A DNA stretch of 64,000 nt from Paenibacillus gyeongsangnamensis (GTDB taxonomy: Bacteria; Bacillota; Bacilli; Paenibacillales; NBRC-103111), in the NCBI RefSeq assembly GCF_027533625.1, contig NZ_JAQAGZ010000023.1, positions 1-64,000 of the forward strand, read 5' to 3'. Below the pieces are notes generated by a model. The model had not been told where the DNA came from. It was given only the letters and a program-made list of their open reading frames with translations, and ran no database searches. Numbering within the stretch: position 1 is the stretch's first letter; each line of letters begins with the position of its first letter. The translations under genes and the position numbers were made by a program. Positions 31,998 through 41,547 of the stretch are shown here, in pieces.

Positions 31998-33680
31998 ATG
32001 AGGGGACGGTTATCGGTCATCGGCTTCGGACCCGGCAGCTTCGAGCATATGACGCAGCGGGCCAAGGAAGCGATCCAGGAGAGCGATGTGGTCATCGGCT
32101 ACAATACCTACGTCGATTTGGTGCGGGGGCTGCTGAACGATCAGCAAATCGTCAGAACGGGCATGACGGAGGAGGTCAGCCGGGCGCAGGAGGCGGTTCG
32201 GCAGGCGGAGGCGGGCAAGAAGGTGGCCGTGATCTCCAGCGGTGACGCCGGGGTATACGGCATGGCCGGCCTCGTCTATGAGGTGCTGATGGAGAAAGGC
32301 TGGCGGCGCGGCGAAGGCGTGGAGGTCGACATTATTCCGGGCATTTCCGCGATCAACTCCACCGCCTCGCTGCTGGGGGCGCCGGTGATGCACGATGCTT
32401 GCACGATATCCTTAAGCGATCATTTGACCCCTTGGGAAATTATCGAAAAACGGATCGAAGCGGCGGGAGCGGCGGATTTCGTGATTGCGCTGTACAACCC
32501 CCGGAGCGGCAAGCGCACCCGCCAGATCGTGGAGACGCAGCGGATTCTCTTGAAATACCGCTCGCCGCAGACGCCGGTAGGCATCGTGAAGAGCGCCTAC
32601 CGCGACCGCGAGCATATTGTACTTACGACGCTCGCGGACATGCTGGAGCACGACATCGGCATGCTGACGACGGTCGTGATCGGCAATTCCTCGACCGTCG
32701 TGTACGACGGTCTGATGATTACGCCGCGCGGCTACCAGCGCAAGTATACGCTAGGCGAAGAGACGCAGGCGCTGAAGCCGCACGAGCGGCTGCGTCCGGA
32801 GGCCGAGCCGTGGGCGCTGGCGCAGGAGGAGCCGCACGGCGCAGCCGTGTCCGCCGAAGCGGAGGCGATGGTCGCAGCGGCTCCGGCAGCAGCGGAAGTG
32901 GTCGCTGCCGTGAGCGAGCCGAGGCGGCCGGGGCCGCTGGAGCTGGCGCTGGAGGCGCTGAGCCTGGCCCTGGGTACGCGGGGCGCGGCGGAGCCGGCTG
33001 TGCCGGCTGCAGGCGGCGGGGTGTTCCGCTACGAGGAGGTGCTCGAGTTCGCGGTGCGGCCGGGCCTGGCGGAGAAGCGGCTGACGGCGGCGCAGCTGGC
33101 GGCCTTGGCCGAAGCGGCGGGCGAGCGCGGCTCCGTGGAATACACGCCGCACCACCAGCTCGTCGTGCGGCTGCGTACGGACGACAAGGAGACGGTGCTC
33201 TCGCGATTGCGCGGGCAAGGGCTGATGCTGGAGCCGGTCGGCGACGTCGTGCAGCTGAAGGCGTGCGACTTCTGCAACTTGGAGAAGGCGGAGTCGGTGC
33301 CGTATGCGGAGAAGCTGCAGGCGCAGCTCGGCGGCCTGAAGGTGCCGAAGGAGCTGAAGATCGGCTTCAACGGCTGCGGCATGGCGTGCTACGGCGCGGT
33401 AAAGGAAGACATCGGAATCGTCTACCGGAGGGAGAAGTTCGACCTATTCCTGGGCGGCAAGACGGTCGGGCGTACGGCCCATGCCGGGCAGCCGGTGGCG
33501 GAAGGCATTCCGCCGGAGGAGCTTGCGGACATACTAAACCGCATCGTACGGCGTTACGCGGAAGAAGGACATCCGAACGAGCGGTTTCATAAATATTTTG
33601 CCCGGGTGAAGGAGCTGGAGCAGTACCGTCATCAGGACGCGCCTGTTCTGGTGAGCGACCCGGCGGTGTGCGGAGACTAA
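31998..33680 (+). CDS. cbiH60: CbiH60: cobalt-factor III C17-methyltransferase fused to Fe-S ferredoxin-like domain
   Basis: A 560-residue fusion. Residues 1-250 are the SAM-dependent CbiH methyltransferase (SVIGFGPGS, ISSGDAGVYGMAG, PGISAIN) that methylates C17 and drives ring contraction. Residues 330-545 are a nitrite/sulfite-reductase-like domain with ACDFCNLEK and NGCGMACYGA, four Cys for a [4Fe-4S] cluster. This architecture is that of B. megaterium CbiH60. An unusual Ala/Glu/Pro-rich linker of about 75 residues lies between the two. AGAGGAGG precedes ATG 31998. First gene of the B12 operon. Confidence 0.92.
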   Translation: MRGRLSVIGFGPGSFEHMTQRAKEAIQESDVVIGYNTYVDLVRGLLNDQQIVRTGMTEEVSRAQEAVRQAEAGKKVAVISSGDAGVYGMAGLVYEVLMEKGWRRGEGVEVDIIPGISAINSTASLLGAPVMHDACTISLSDHLTPWEIIEKRIEAAGAADFVIALYNPRSGKRTRQIVETQRILLKYRSPQTPVGIVKSAYRDREHIVLTTLADMLEHDIGMLTTVVIGNSSTVVYDGLMITPRGYQRKYTLGEETQALKPHERLRPEAEPWALAQEEPHGAAVSAEAEAMVAAAPAAAEVVAAVSEPRRPGPLELALEALSLALGTRGAAEPAVPAAGGGVFRYEEVLEFAVRPGLAEKRLTAAQLAALAEAAGERGSVEYTPHHQLVVRLRTDDKETVLSRLRGQGLMLEPVGDVVQLKACDFCNLEKAESVPYAEKLQAQLGGLKVPKELKIGFNGCGMACYGAVKEDIGIVYRREKFDLFLGGKTVGRTAHAGQPVAEGIPPEELADILNRIVRRYAEEGHPNERFHKYFARVKELEQYRHQDAPVLVSDPAVCGD

Positions 33681-33702
33681 TGTGGAGAGAGGGGAAACGG
33701 GC

Positions 33703-34986
33703 ATGAGCAGATTAGCGGGATTGATCGCGGGGACCGATGCGGTGTTGTTCGTAGGACACGGCAGCCGGGAGCCGGAAGGAAATGAGGAGGTGCGGGTATT
33801 CGTCCGTTCCGTAGCGGAGCGCCTGAGCGGCGTGCCGATCGTGGAGACGTGCTTCCTGGAGTTCGAGGCCCCTTCGATGCTGACCGGGATGGACACCTGC
33901 GTGAAGCGGGGGGCGAGCCGTGTGGCGGTCGTGCCGATCTCGCTGTTCGCGGCGGGTCACGTAAAGCTGCACATTCCGGCGGCGATCGACGAGGCGAAGC
34001 GGAGATATCCATCGGTGGAGTTCGTCTACGGCGGGCCGATCGGTGTGCATGAGCTGGTGCTGGACATTATCGCGTCGCGCCTAGCTGAGGCGGGCGTGGA
34101 CACAGCGGCGGAGCTGGAGGATACGGCGCTCCTCATCGTCGGACGGGGCAGCAGCGATCCTGATGCGAACAGCGATTTATATAAAATCTCGCGCCTCGTC
34201 TGGGAACGGCTCAAGGTGAAGTTCGTCGAGACGGCCTTCATCGGCATTACGGCTCCTCTGGTCGACGAGGGCGTGGAACGCTGCCTAAGGCTCGGTGCCC
34301 GGCGCATCGTGCTGGTGCCTTACTTCCTTTTCACTGGTGTGCTGATGAAACGGATGGAGGCGCTGCTAACGGATTATTCGGTGCGCTATCCGGACCGGGA
34401 GTTCGCCTTAGCCAGGTATTTCGGCTTCCATCCGAAGCTGCAGGAGCTGCTCGCGGAGCGGGCACAGGAAGCGCTTCAAGGGGAGGCGAAGATGAACTGC
34501 GGGCTGTGCCAGTACCGTCTGGCGGCGATGGCCGAGCACGGGCACTCGCATGATCACGACCATGGGCACTCGCATGAGCACGATGGACACGGTCATTCAC
34601 ATGATCATCATCATGAGCATGATCACGTACATGCTCATTCGCATGAGCATAACCATAACCATGTACACTCGCATGATCACGACGATGAGCATTCGCACGC
34701 TCACAATGAGCACGGGCCCGACGATGAGCATTCGCATGCTCAAAATGAGCACGGGCATTCGCATGATCACGACCATGAGCATTCGCATGACCATCACCAT
34801 GACCACGTTCATGGCCACACTAATGGCCATGCAGACGGGCACGATCATACGCACGAGAATGAGCAATGCAACGGGCACGTACATAGCGATGATCGCGGGC
34901 AAGACCATCATCAAGAGCCCGATGCCGGGAAGCTAACGGCTGCGGCATCCGAAGGAATATCCGCGAAAGGAGGCCATCGTCCATGA
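33703..34986 (+). CDS. cbiX: sirohydrochlorin cobaltochelatase CbiX with Fe-S motif and long His-rich tail
   Basis: A 427-residue long-form CbiX. Two chelatase halves are visible (LFVGHGSREPEG with the catalytic His; LLIVGRGSSDPDA). It inserts Co2+ into sirohydrochlorin. After the second half comes MNCGLC, the MxCxxC motif that binds an Fe-S cluster in B. megaterium CbiX, then a tail of about 120 residues with some 50 His, alternating with Asp, Glu, Ser and Gly. The tail probably stores or delivers cobalt. ATG 33703 has GAGAGGGG 9 nt upstream; GTG 33682 is a longer alternative. The stop overlaps the next start. Confidence 0.93.
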   Translation: MSRLAGLIAGTDAVLFVGHGSREPEGNEEVRVFVRSVAERLSGVPIVETCFLEFEAPSMLTGMDTCVKRGASRVAVVPISLFAAGHVKLHIPAAIDEAKRRYPSVEFVYGGPIGVHELVLDIIASRLAEAGVDTAAELEDTALLIVGRGSSDPDANSDLYKISRLVWERLKVKFVETAFIGITAPLVDEGVERCLRLGARRIVLVPYFLFTGVLMKRMEALLTDYSVRYPDREFALARYFGFHPKLQELLAERAQEALQGEAKMNCGLCQYRLAAMAEHGHSHDHDHGHSHEHDGHGHSHDHHHEHDHVHAHSHEHNHNHVHSHDHDDEHSHAHNEHGPDDEHSHAQNEHGHSHDHDHEHSHDHHHDHVHGHTNGHADGHDHTHENEQCNGHVHSDDRGQDHHQEPDAGKLTAAASEGISAKGGHRP

Positions 34987-36410
34987 TCCTCGTTATGGCA
35001 GGAACGAGCGACGCTCGCGAGCTGGCGGTACGCATGGCCGGGGCGGGCCACAAGCTGATCGCGTCCGTGGTGACGGACAGCGCGGCGCGCAGCATCGAGG
35101 AAGCGGGGCTGCCCGTAAGGGTCGGCCGGCTGAATGCAGATGGCCTCTATGAATGGCTCGGGCAGCAGAGCATCCGCGCGGTGGTGGATGCGAGCCATCC
35201 GTTCGCGGAGGAAGCTTCGCGGAACGCGATGGCTGCAGCGAGGCGCGCGGGCATACCGTACATCCGCTACGAGCGCGAGAGCGGCGAATACGAGCCGCAC
35301 GGTCTGCTGCTGTATGCGGAGGACTACGCGCAGGCGGCGGAGCTGGCTGCGGCCAAAGGCGGCGTCGTGATGCTCACGACGGGCAGCAAGACGCTGCAGA
35401 TTTTTACAGAGCGTCTTCTGAGCCTGCCGGGTCTTACCCTCATCGCCCGCATGCTTCCGCGCAAGGACAACATGGAGAAATGCGAGCAGCTCGGCCTTGA
35501 GCAGCGGAATATTGTGGCCATGCAGGGGCCGTTCTCGAAGGAGCTCAATGCGGCGCTGTATCGCCACTACGGGGTTACGCTCATGATAACAAAGGAGAGC
35601 GGCAAGGAAGGCTCGGTGGACGAGAAGCTGGAAGCGGCGCTTGAAGCCGGTATCGAGACGATCGTTATCGGGCGGCCGAAGCTGGAGTACGACAAGGTAG
35701 TTACTGATTTCGAGGCGGTGCTCGCGGAGCTGGCCGCCATGAATACGGAGGTGTGTGGAATGGATTTTCGTACGGAATTTGTGCCGGTGACGGTGCAGCC
35801 TCAGGAGATCGAGGAGGAGAGCTTCCGTATCATTACGGAGGAGTTCGGGCCCCACGATTTCAGCGAGGAGCAGTACAAGGTGGTGCAGCGGGTCATCCAC
35901 GCTTCGGCGGACTTTGAGCTGGGGCGCAGCCTGCGCTTTAATAAGGATGCCGTTACGGCGGGCATTGCCGCCATCCGGGCGGGCCGTCCGGTCATCGCCG
36001 ACGTGCAGATGGTGCAGTCGGGCATCTCGAAGCCGCGTCTCGCCAAGTTCGGCAGCGACGTGAGCGTATATATCAGCGATCCCGACGTAATGGAGGAAGC
36101 AAAGCGCCTTAACACGACGCGGGCGATCATATCCATGCGCAAAGCGGCCAAGCTGCACGACGGCGCCATCTATGTCATCGGCAACGCCCCGACGGCGCTG
36201 CTGGAGCTCATCCGGCTGGTCAAAGTCGGCGAAGCGCGTCCCGGACTTATCATCGGAGTCCCCGTAGGCTTCGTCTCGGCGGCGGAATCCAAGGAGGAGC
36301 TGCTGAAGGTGGACATTCCTTTTATCACCAACATCGGGCGAAAAGGGGGCAGCCCCGTCGCGGTAGCGGCACTGAACGCGCTGTCTCTGCTCGCGGAGCG
36401 GCAGGGGTAA
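34983..36410 (+). CDS. cbiJC: CbiJ-CbiC fusion (precorrin-6A reductase / precorrin-8 methylmutase)
   Basis: A 475-residue fusion. The N-terminal half is CbiJ/CobK (MILVMAGTSDARELA, VVDASHPFAEEASRN, ARMLPRKDNMEKC), the NAD(P)H-dependent reductase. The C-terminal half from about residue 265 is CbiC (RVIHASADFE with the catalytic His, DVQMVQSGI, NAPTALLELIRL, GFVSAAESKE), which moves a methyl from C11 to C12. The two are usually separate genes. The frame is continuous across the junction (AAMNTEVCGMDFRTEFVP); the internal Met may mark the old CbiC start. The gene overlaps cbiX by 4 bases. Confidence 0.93.
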   Translation: MILVMAGTSDARELAVRMAGAGHKLIASVVTDSAARSIEEAGLPVRVGRLNADGLYEWLGQQSIRAVVDASHPFAEEASRNAMAAARRAGIPYIRYERESGEYEPHGLLLYAEDYAQAAELAAAKGGVVMLTTGSKTLQIFTERLLSLPGLTLIARMLPRKDNMEKCEQLGLEQRNIVAMQGPFSKELNAALYRHYGVTLMITKESGKEGSVDEKLEAALEAGIETIVIGRPKLEYDKVVTDFEAVLAELAAMNTEVCGMDFRTEFVPVTVQPQEIEEESFRIITEEFGPHDFSEEQYKVVQRVIHASADFELGRSLRFNKDAVTAGIAAIRAGRPVIADVQMVQSGISKPRLAKFGSDVSVYISDPDVMEEAKRLNTTRAIISMRKAAKLHDGAIYVIGNAPTALLELIRLVKVGEARPGLIIGVPVGFVSAAESKEELLKVDIPFITNIGRKGGSPVAVAALNALSLLAERQG

Positions 36411-36416
36411 ACGGCT

Positions 36417-37532
36417 ATGGAGGGGACGAAGGATAAGCCGCTTCGCCATGGGTATACGACAGGCTCCTGCGCCACGGCGGGAGCACAGGCGGCGCTGACC
36501 GCGCTGATCCTGCAGGAGCCGCAAACGGAGGCGCGAATCCGCCTGCCGATCGGCGAGGAGGTTACGTTTGCCATTGTGTCCTGCGAGGTCGGGGCGGAGA
36601 GGGCCGAGGCGGCTGTCATCAAGGACGGCGGCGACGACCCGGATGCGACGCACGGTGCGCGCATTTGCGTCGAGGTCCGGTGGACGGAGGAGCCGGGCGT
36701 CCTCATTGACGGCGGACCCGGCGTCGGCCGGGTGACGAAGCCGGGACTTCCCGTCCCCGTCGGCGAAGCGGCGATCAACCCCGTGCCCCGCAAAATGATC
36801 CGCGAAGCCGTGGAAGACGTGCTGAACCGGTTTGAGCTTCCGGACCGCGGCGTGGCTGTTACGGTATCCGTGCCCGGAGGCGAGGAGATTGCGAAGAAGA
36901 CGCTGAACGGCAGGCTCGGCATCCTGGGCGGCATCTCGATCCTCGGCACTCGGGGGATCGTCGTGCCTTTTTCCACGTCGGCCTACAAGGCGAGCGTCGC
37001 GCAGGCGGTGCGGGTGGCGGTGGCCGGCGGCTGCCGTCATCTTGTGCTTTCCACGGGGGGGCGCAGCGAGCAGTATGGCATGTCGATGTACCCGGAGCTT
37101 CCGGAGGAAGCTTTTATCGAGATGGGCGACTTCGTCGGCTTTGCGCTGAAGCAGTGCAAGGCGAAGGACGTGGACAGGGTGACGCTCGTCGGAATGATGG
37201 GCAAATTCAGCAAGGTGGCCCAAGGCGTGATGATGGTGCACTCCAAGAGCGCGCCCGTCGATTTTGGTTTCCTTGCCCGGGTGGCGGAGGAAGCGGGAGT
37301 GCCGGAGAGCGTGCTGGAGGAGGTCCGCGGGGCCAATACGGCGGCCCAGGTAGGGGACCGGATGCTGGAGCTGGGGATTCCGGCGTTTTTTGAAAAGCTG
37401 TGCGAATACTGCTGCCGCTCGGGACTCGAAGAGGTCGGCGGCGGTCTGGAGCTGGAAACGGCGATCATTTCCATGAAGGGCGAGCTGCTCGGACGGATGG
37501 CCCTTCCGGCCCAGGGAGAGGGAGAGCTATGA
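36417..37532 (+). CDS. cbiD: cobalt-precorrin-5B C1-methyltransferase
   Basis: A 371-residue CbiD protein, the anaerobic-pathway enzyme that methylates C1 after loss of the C1-acyl fragment. Signature stretches are RHGYTTGSCATAGAQAAL near the N-terminus, IKDGGDDPDATHG, GILGGISILGTRGIV and MMGKFSKVAQGV. Length is typical (about 365-380). It starts 6 nt after cbiJC and ends in an ATGA overlap with cbiET. Confidence 0.94.
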   Translation: MEGTKDKPLRHGYTTGSCATAGAQAALTALILQEPQTEARIRLPIGEEVTFAIVSCEVGAERAEAAVIKDGGDDPDATHGARICVEVRWTEEPGVLIDGGPGVGRVTKPGLPVPVGEAAINPVPRKMIREAVEDVLNRFELPDRGVAVTVSVPGGEEIAKKTLNGRLGILGGISILGTRGIVVPFSTSAYKASVAQAVRVAVAGGCRHLVLSTGGRSEQYGMSMYPELPEEAFIEMGDFVGFALKQCKAKDVDRVTLVGMMGKFSKVAQGVMMVHSKSAPVDFGFLARVAEEAGVPESVLEEVRGANTAAQVGDRMLELGIPAFFEKLCEYCCRSGLEEVGGGLELETAIISMKGELLGRMALPAQGEGEL

Positions 37533-38770
37533 ACATTAAAGTGATCGGAATCGGAGAAGACGGGCCCGGGGGCCTAAGCGGCGAAGCGGCGTCCTGGATC
37601 GGGCAGTGCGAGGTGCTGGTCGGCGGTGAGCGGCAGCTGGCGTTTTACCCGGACTTTGCGGGAGAGACATGGACGCTAAAGGGCGGCTTGTCCGAGCTGA
37701 CGGGCCGGCTGGCGGCCGAAACCCGGCGCACTGCGGTGCTCGCCTCGGGCGATCCGCTGTTTTACGGCATCGGGGTGACACTGTCCCGGAGGCTGCCGGG
37801 TAAGGTCGAAATCGTGCCGGCGGTGAGCTCGCTGCAGCTGGCTTTTGCCCGGGCGGGGGAAGGCTGGCATGACGCTTACACGGCAAGCGTGCACGGCCGG
37901 AGCATGCTGGGGCTGGCGCAGCGGATCGACGGACGCGCCAAGGTGGCGCTGCTGACCGACGAACGGAACAGCCCGGATGCGATCGCACGGTATTTGATCG
38001 AGTACGGGATGACGGAATACCGCGCCTTTGTCGGCGAGAACCTGGGCGGGCCGAAGGAGAAGACCGGCTGGTACAGTCTGGCGGAGATGGCGGAGAGCTC
38101 CTTTTCCCCGCTGAATGTCGTGCTGCTGATTCGCGAGGGCGAATCGCCGAAATGGCCGATGGGCATCGACGACGAGGAGTTCGCTCAGCGCAAGCCGGAC
38201 AGGGGGCTCATTACGAAGAAGGAAATCCGCGTGCTGAGCCTGGCGAAGCTGGGGCTTCGCGAAGACAGCGTAGTGTGGGATATCGGCGCGGGCAGCGGCT
38301 CGGTTGCGGTGGAAGCGGCGCGCATCGCCCGGGAAGGGGCGGTCTATGCCATTGAGAAAAACGAGCCGGACCTCGAGCTCATCCGCTCGAATATGCGCAA
38401 GTTCCGTACGGACTTTACGCTAGTGGCAGGAAGGGCGCCGGCGGGACTGGACGCTTTTGCCGATCCGGATGCGGTGTTTATCGGCGGAAGCGGCGGGGAG
38501 CTGCGCGAGCTGCTCGGCGTCTGCTGCTCCCGTCTGAAGCAACGCGGTACGCTCGTGATGAACGCAGCCACGATCGAGAATTTGTCGGAGGCGCAGAGCG
38601 CATTGAAGGAGCTCGGGATGGAGACGGACATCCTGCTCGCACAGGTGAGCCGGAGCAAGCCGATTTTGCATATGACGCGGTTCGAGGGCTTGAATCCGAT
38701 TTATATCATTACGGCCCGCCGCAAGCCGGAGCAGGACGAACAAGAGAATGGGGGAAGCGGCGATGAGTAA
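37529..38770 (+). CDS. cbiET: CbiE-CbiT fusion (precorrin-7 C5- and C15-methyltransferases)
   Basis: A 413-residue fusion, equivalent to CobL. Residues 1-200 are CbiE (VIGIGEDGPGG, ASGDPLFYGIG), the C5-methyltransferase. Residues about 215-400 are CbiT (TKKEIRVLSLAKLGLREDS, VWDIGAGSGSVAVEAA, the SAM-binding loop), which methylates C15 and decarboxylates the C12 acetate. A longer frame opens at 37400 inside cbiD; ATG 37529 overlaps the cbiD stop as ATGA, the usual coupling. The 3' end overlaps cbiL. Confidence 0.93.
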   Translation: MNIKVIGIGEDGPGGLSGEAASWIGQCEVLVGGERQLAFYPDFAGETWTLKGGLSELTGRLAAETRRTAVLASGDPLFYGIGVTLSRRLPGKVEIVPAVSSLQLAFARAGEGWHDAYTASVHGRSMLGLAQRIDGRAKVALLTDERNSPDAIARYLIEYGMTEYRAFVGENLGGPKEKTGWYSLAEMAESSFSPLNVVLLIREGESPKWPMGIDDEEFAQRKPDRGLITKKEIRVLSLAKLGLREDSVVWDIGAGSGSVAVEAARIAREGAVYAIEKNEPDLELIRSNMRKFRTDFTLVAGRAPAGLDAFADPDAVFIGGSGGELRELLGVCCSRLKQRGTLVMNAATIENLSEAQSALKELGMETDILLAQVSRSKPILHMTRFEGLNPIYIITARRKPEQDEQENGGSGDE

Positions 38771-39473
38771 GACGGGTATTCTGTACGGGCTCGGGGTCGG
38801 TCCCGGGGATCCGGAGCTGATCACGGTCAAGGCGTTCCGCATTTTGAAGGAATCACCGGTGATCGCCTACCCGCGCAAGCGGATGGGAGCGCCGAGCTAC
38901 GCGCTTGCGATTATGGAGCTGTACGTGGATACGCAGCAGAAGGAGATGCTCGGCCTGACGTTCCCGATGACGAAGGACCAGGCTGCGCTTGACAAGCAGT
39001 GGAACCAGACGGTTGAAACGCTGTGGGAGCCTTTGAGCCAAGGGAAAAATGTCGCGTTCGTGACCGAAGGGGACCCGATGCTGTACAGCACGTTCATCCA
39101 CCTGATGCGGCGGATGAAGGAGCTTCATCCGGAGGTGGAGACGGTATCCATTCCAGGCATTTCCTCCGTGCTGGCGGCGGCTTCGACGCTTGGCGTGCCG
39201 CTGGCCGACGGGGACGAGCGCGTGGCGGTTGTACCGGCGACGGACGATTACGGGCGGATGCGCGAAGCCATCGAAACGCATGACTGCGTCGTTTTCATCA
39301 AGGTGGCCAAGGTCATCAATGTCGCCTTGATGGTGCTGAGGGATTTGGAGCTTGTAGAGAAGGCCGCCGTACTCACGAAGGTCACCTCCAAGGAGGAGCA
39401 GATCTGGCGCAACGTGGCGGAGCTGGAAGGCCGGGAGCTCGAATATTTGACGCTGATGGTGGTGAGAAAATGA
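38763..39473 (+). CDS. cbiL: cobalt-precorrin-2 C20-methyltransferase
   Basis: A 236-residue precorrin methyltransferase of the CbiL/CobI type. GLGVGPGDPELITVKA begins the SAM fold; VTEGDPMLYSTFIHL and IPGISSVLAAAS are the other family boxes. It adds the C20 methyl to cobalt-sirohydrochlorin. ATG 38763 follows GGGGGAAG and overlaps the end of cbiET by 8 bases. The last bases (AAATGA) overlap the start of cbiF. Confidence 0.93.
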   Translation: MSKTGILYGLGVGPGDPELITVKAFRILKESPVIAYPRKRMGAPSYALAIMELYVDTQQKEMLGLTFPMTKDQAALDKQWNQTVETLWEPLSQGKNVAFVTEGDPMLYSTFIHLMRRMKELHPEVETVSIPGISSVLAAASTLGVPLADGDERVAVVPATDDYGRMREAIETHDCVVFIKVAKVINVALMVLRDLELVEKAAVLTKVTSKEEQIWRNVAELEGRELEYLTLMVVRK

Positions 39474-40246
39474 AAATTTATATCGTCGGAGCGGGGCCGG
39501 GCGACCCGGATTTGATCACGGTCAAGGGCCTTAAGCTGCTTCAGCAGGCGGACGTTGTGTTGTACACGGATTCCCTCGTCAGCGAGGCGCTGATCGAACG
39601 GGCACGGGAAGGCGCGGAAATATTGCAAAGCGCCGGCATGACGCTGGAGGAAATGGTCGCCGTCATGGCGGACCGGGTCCGGCAGGGCAAGCTGGTCGTC
39701 CGCGTGCATACGGGAGATCCGTCGGTCTACGGCGCCATTCTGGAGCAGGTCGTGCTGCTGAAGCAGGAAAGCATCGACTGCGAGATCGTGCCGGGCGTGA
39801 GCTCGGTGTTCGCCGCCGCGGCCGCGGTTGGCGCGGAGCTGACGGTGCCGGAGCTGACGCAGACGCTCATCATCACGCGGACGGAAGGACGCACGCCGAT
39901 GCCGGAGCGGGAGCAGCTGCGCGACCTGGCGTCGCATCACTGCACGCTGGCGCTTTTCCTGAGCGCAACGCTGACGAAGAAGATCGTGCGCGAGCTGACG
40001 GAGGCGGGCTGGAGCGAGGAGACGCCGGTGGCCGTCGTGCAGCGGGCTAGCTGGCCGGACCAGCTCATCGTCCGTACGACGCTCGGCCGTTTGGACGAGG
40101 ACATGCGCGTGAACGGCATTCGCTCGCATGCGATGATTTTGGCGGGCTGGGCGCTCGATCCCGAGCTGAAGAACAAGGATGCGCACCGCTCGAAGCTGTA
40201 TGACGCTTCGTTCACGCACCGGTTCCGCAAGGGAGGAGAAGCGTGA
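39470..40246 (+). CDS. cbiF: cobalt-precorrin-4 C11-methyltransferase
   Basis: A 258-residue CbiF/CobM methyltransferase. IVGAGPGDPDLITVKGLKL, VRVHTGDPSVYGAILEQ and VPGVSSVFAAAAAVG are the three canonical boxes, and RTEGRTPMP marks CbiF against its paralogues. It methylates C11. Overlaps cbiL and cbiG by 4 bases each, so translation is likely coupled. Confidence 0.94.
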   Translation: MKIYIVGAGPGDPDLITVKGLKLLQQADVVLYTDSLVSEALIERAREGAEILQSAGMTLEEMVAVMADRVRQGKLVVRVHTGDPSVYGAILEQVVLLKQESIDCEIVPGVSSVFAAAAAVGAELTVPELTQTLIITRTEGRTPMPEREQLRDLASHHCTLALFLSATLTKKIVRELTEAGWSEETPVAVVQRASWPDQLIVRTTLGRLDEDMRVNGIRSHAMILAGWALDPELKNKDAHRSKLYDASFTHRFRKGGEA

Positions 40247-41412
40247 TGCCGTCGTCGGAGCAAGTCTCGGAGGTACTTCAGCTGCAAGAGGGCGTCGTGC
40301 CGCAGATCGAAACAAGCTGCGATTACGCCATTGTCGCGATCACGAAGCACGGCGTCGAGCTGGCCAGGGGGCTGCAGTCGGCTTTCGGCGGTACGGCGGA
40401 CCTGTACTACATGTCCAAATTCGCCAAGGGCGACGAAACGGCTCGGGGCATCCGCCTGTTCGAGGGCAGCGTGCGGCTCGCTTTTCCGGCCTGGTTTCCA
40501 TTGTATAAAGGCATTATTTGCATTATTTCGCTGGGCGCGGTTGTACGCATGATCGCTCCGCTGCTGGTCGATAAGAAGAGCGATCCTGGCATCGTCGTGA
40601 TTGACGATAAAGGAGAGCACGTGATCAGCGTGCTGTCCGGGCATCTGGGCGGAGCCAACGAGCTGACCCGCGAGGTGGCGGCGATGCTTAGGGCCAGGGC
40701 GGTCATTACGACGGCCTCGGATGTGCAAAAGACGATCGCCGTCGACCTGTTCGGCCGCCGGTTCGGCTGGGTGTGGGAGAGCGCGGAGAAGCTGACGCCG
40801 GTCAGCGCCTCCGTCGTGAACGAAGAGCGCGTGGCGGTCGTCCAGGAATCCGGCGAGGCCGGCTGGTGGCCGTACGAATCGCCGCTGCCGCCGAACATCC
40901 GCGTCTACGGCGATACGGCCTCGGCCTTAGCCGACGAGCCGCAGGCGGCGCTAGTCGTCACCCACCGGCTGCTGGAGCCGGAGGAGGAGCAGCTGCTGGC
41001 GAACGGCGTGCTGTACCGTCCGAAGGTGATCGCGCTCGGGATCGGCTGCAACCGTGGCACGCCGGCCGAAGAGATCCGATCCGTCATCTGCGAGACACTG
41101 GAGGAGCTGAAGTTCTCCATCCGCAGCGTGAAGGCCGTATGTACGATCGATTTGAAAAAGGACGAGGCCGGGCTGCTGGAGGTATGCGAACGGCATGGCT
41201 GGCCGCTGGTATGCTACACGCCGCAGGAGCTGAACGAGATGCCGATCGAGGATCCGTCGGACACCGTGTACAAGTTCACGGGAGCCTACGGTGTCAGCGA
41301 GCCTGCGGCGAAGCGTTATACCGGGGCTGCAAGCCTCTCGCTGGTCAAGAAAAAAAGCGGCAACGTCACGATTTCCGTCGGGCTGGTAAAGACGTCCGGC
41401 GAACAAGACTGA
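40243..41412 (+). CDS. cbiG: cobalt-precorrin-5A hydrolase
   Basis: A 389-residue CbiG protein, which opens the delta-lactone and releases acetaldehyde from C1/C20. The N-terminal and central domains are seen in IICIISLGAVVRMIAPLL and VISVLSGHLGGANELTREVA, and the C-terminal domain in ALGIGCNRGTPAEEI with YKFTGAYGVSEPAA. Either GTG 40243 or ATG 40246 starts the protein, behind GGGAGGAG; the GTGATG overlaps the cbiF stop. A 135-bp gap with a hairpin separates it from cbiA. Confidence 0.94.
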   Translation: MMPSSEQVSEVLQLQEGVVPQIETSCDYAIVAITKHGVELARGLQSAFGGTADLYYMSKFAKGDETARGIRLFEGSVRLAFPAWFPLYKGIICIISLGAVVRMIAPLLVDKKSDPGIVVIDDKGEHVISVLSGHLGGANELTREVAAMLRARAVITTASDVQKTIAVDLFGRRFGWVWESAEKLTPVSASVVNEERVAVVQESGEAGWWPYESPLPPNIRVYGDTASALADEPQAALVVTHRLLEPEEEQLLANGVLYRPKVIALGIGCNRGTPAEEIRSVICETLEELKFSIRSVKAVCTIDLKKDEAGLLEVCERHGWPLVCYTPQELNEMPIEDPSDTVYKFTGAYGVSEPAAKRYTGAASLSLVKKKSGNVTISVGLVKTSGEQD

Positions 41413-41422
41413 CGCTAATACG

Positions 41423-41479
41423 CACCGCAGCCGGATTGGCGGGTCTAAATTGAGCTGAATTCCGCTTACGGCTGCGGTG
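41423..41479 (+). other. intercistronic hairpin between cbiG and cbiA
   Basis: CACCGCAGCCG (41423-41433) and CGGCTGCGGTG (41469-41479), an 11-bp perfect stem with a 35-nt loop and no U-tract. It may tune expression of cbiA or stabilise the upstream message. Confidence 0.45.
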
Positions 41480-41547
41480 GATCGAGGCCGCATCACGAAT
41501 TCACGGCTGCTTTAGTCGAGCAAGAATGAAAGGAAGGGCGGATCGGC

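Noticed and set aside
34911..37241. Minus-strand 776-codon ORF opposite cbiX, cbiJC and cbiD
   Set aside because: His/Arg/Leu-rich antisense frame from high-GC codon bias; the plus strand encodes clear B12 enzymes throughout.
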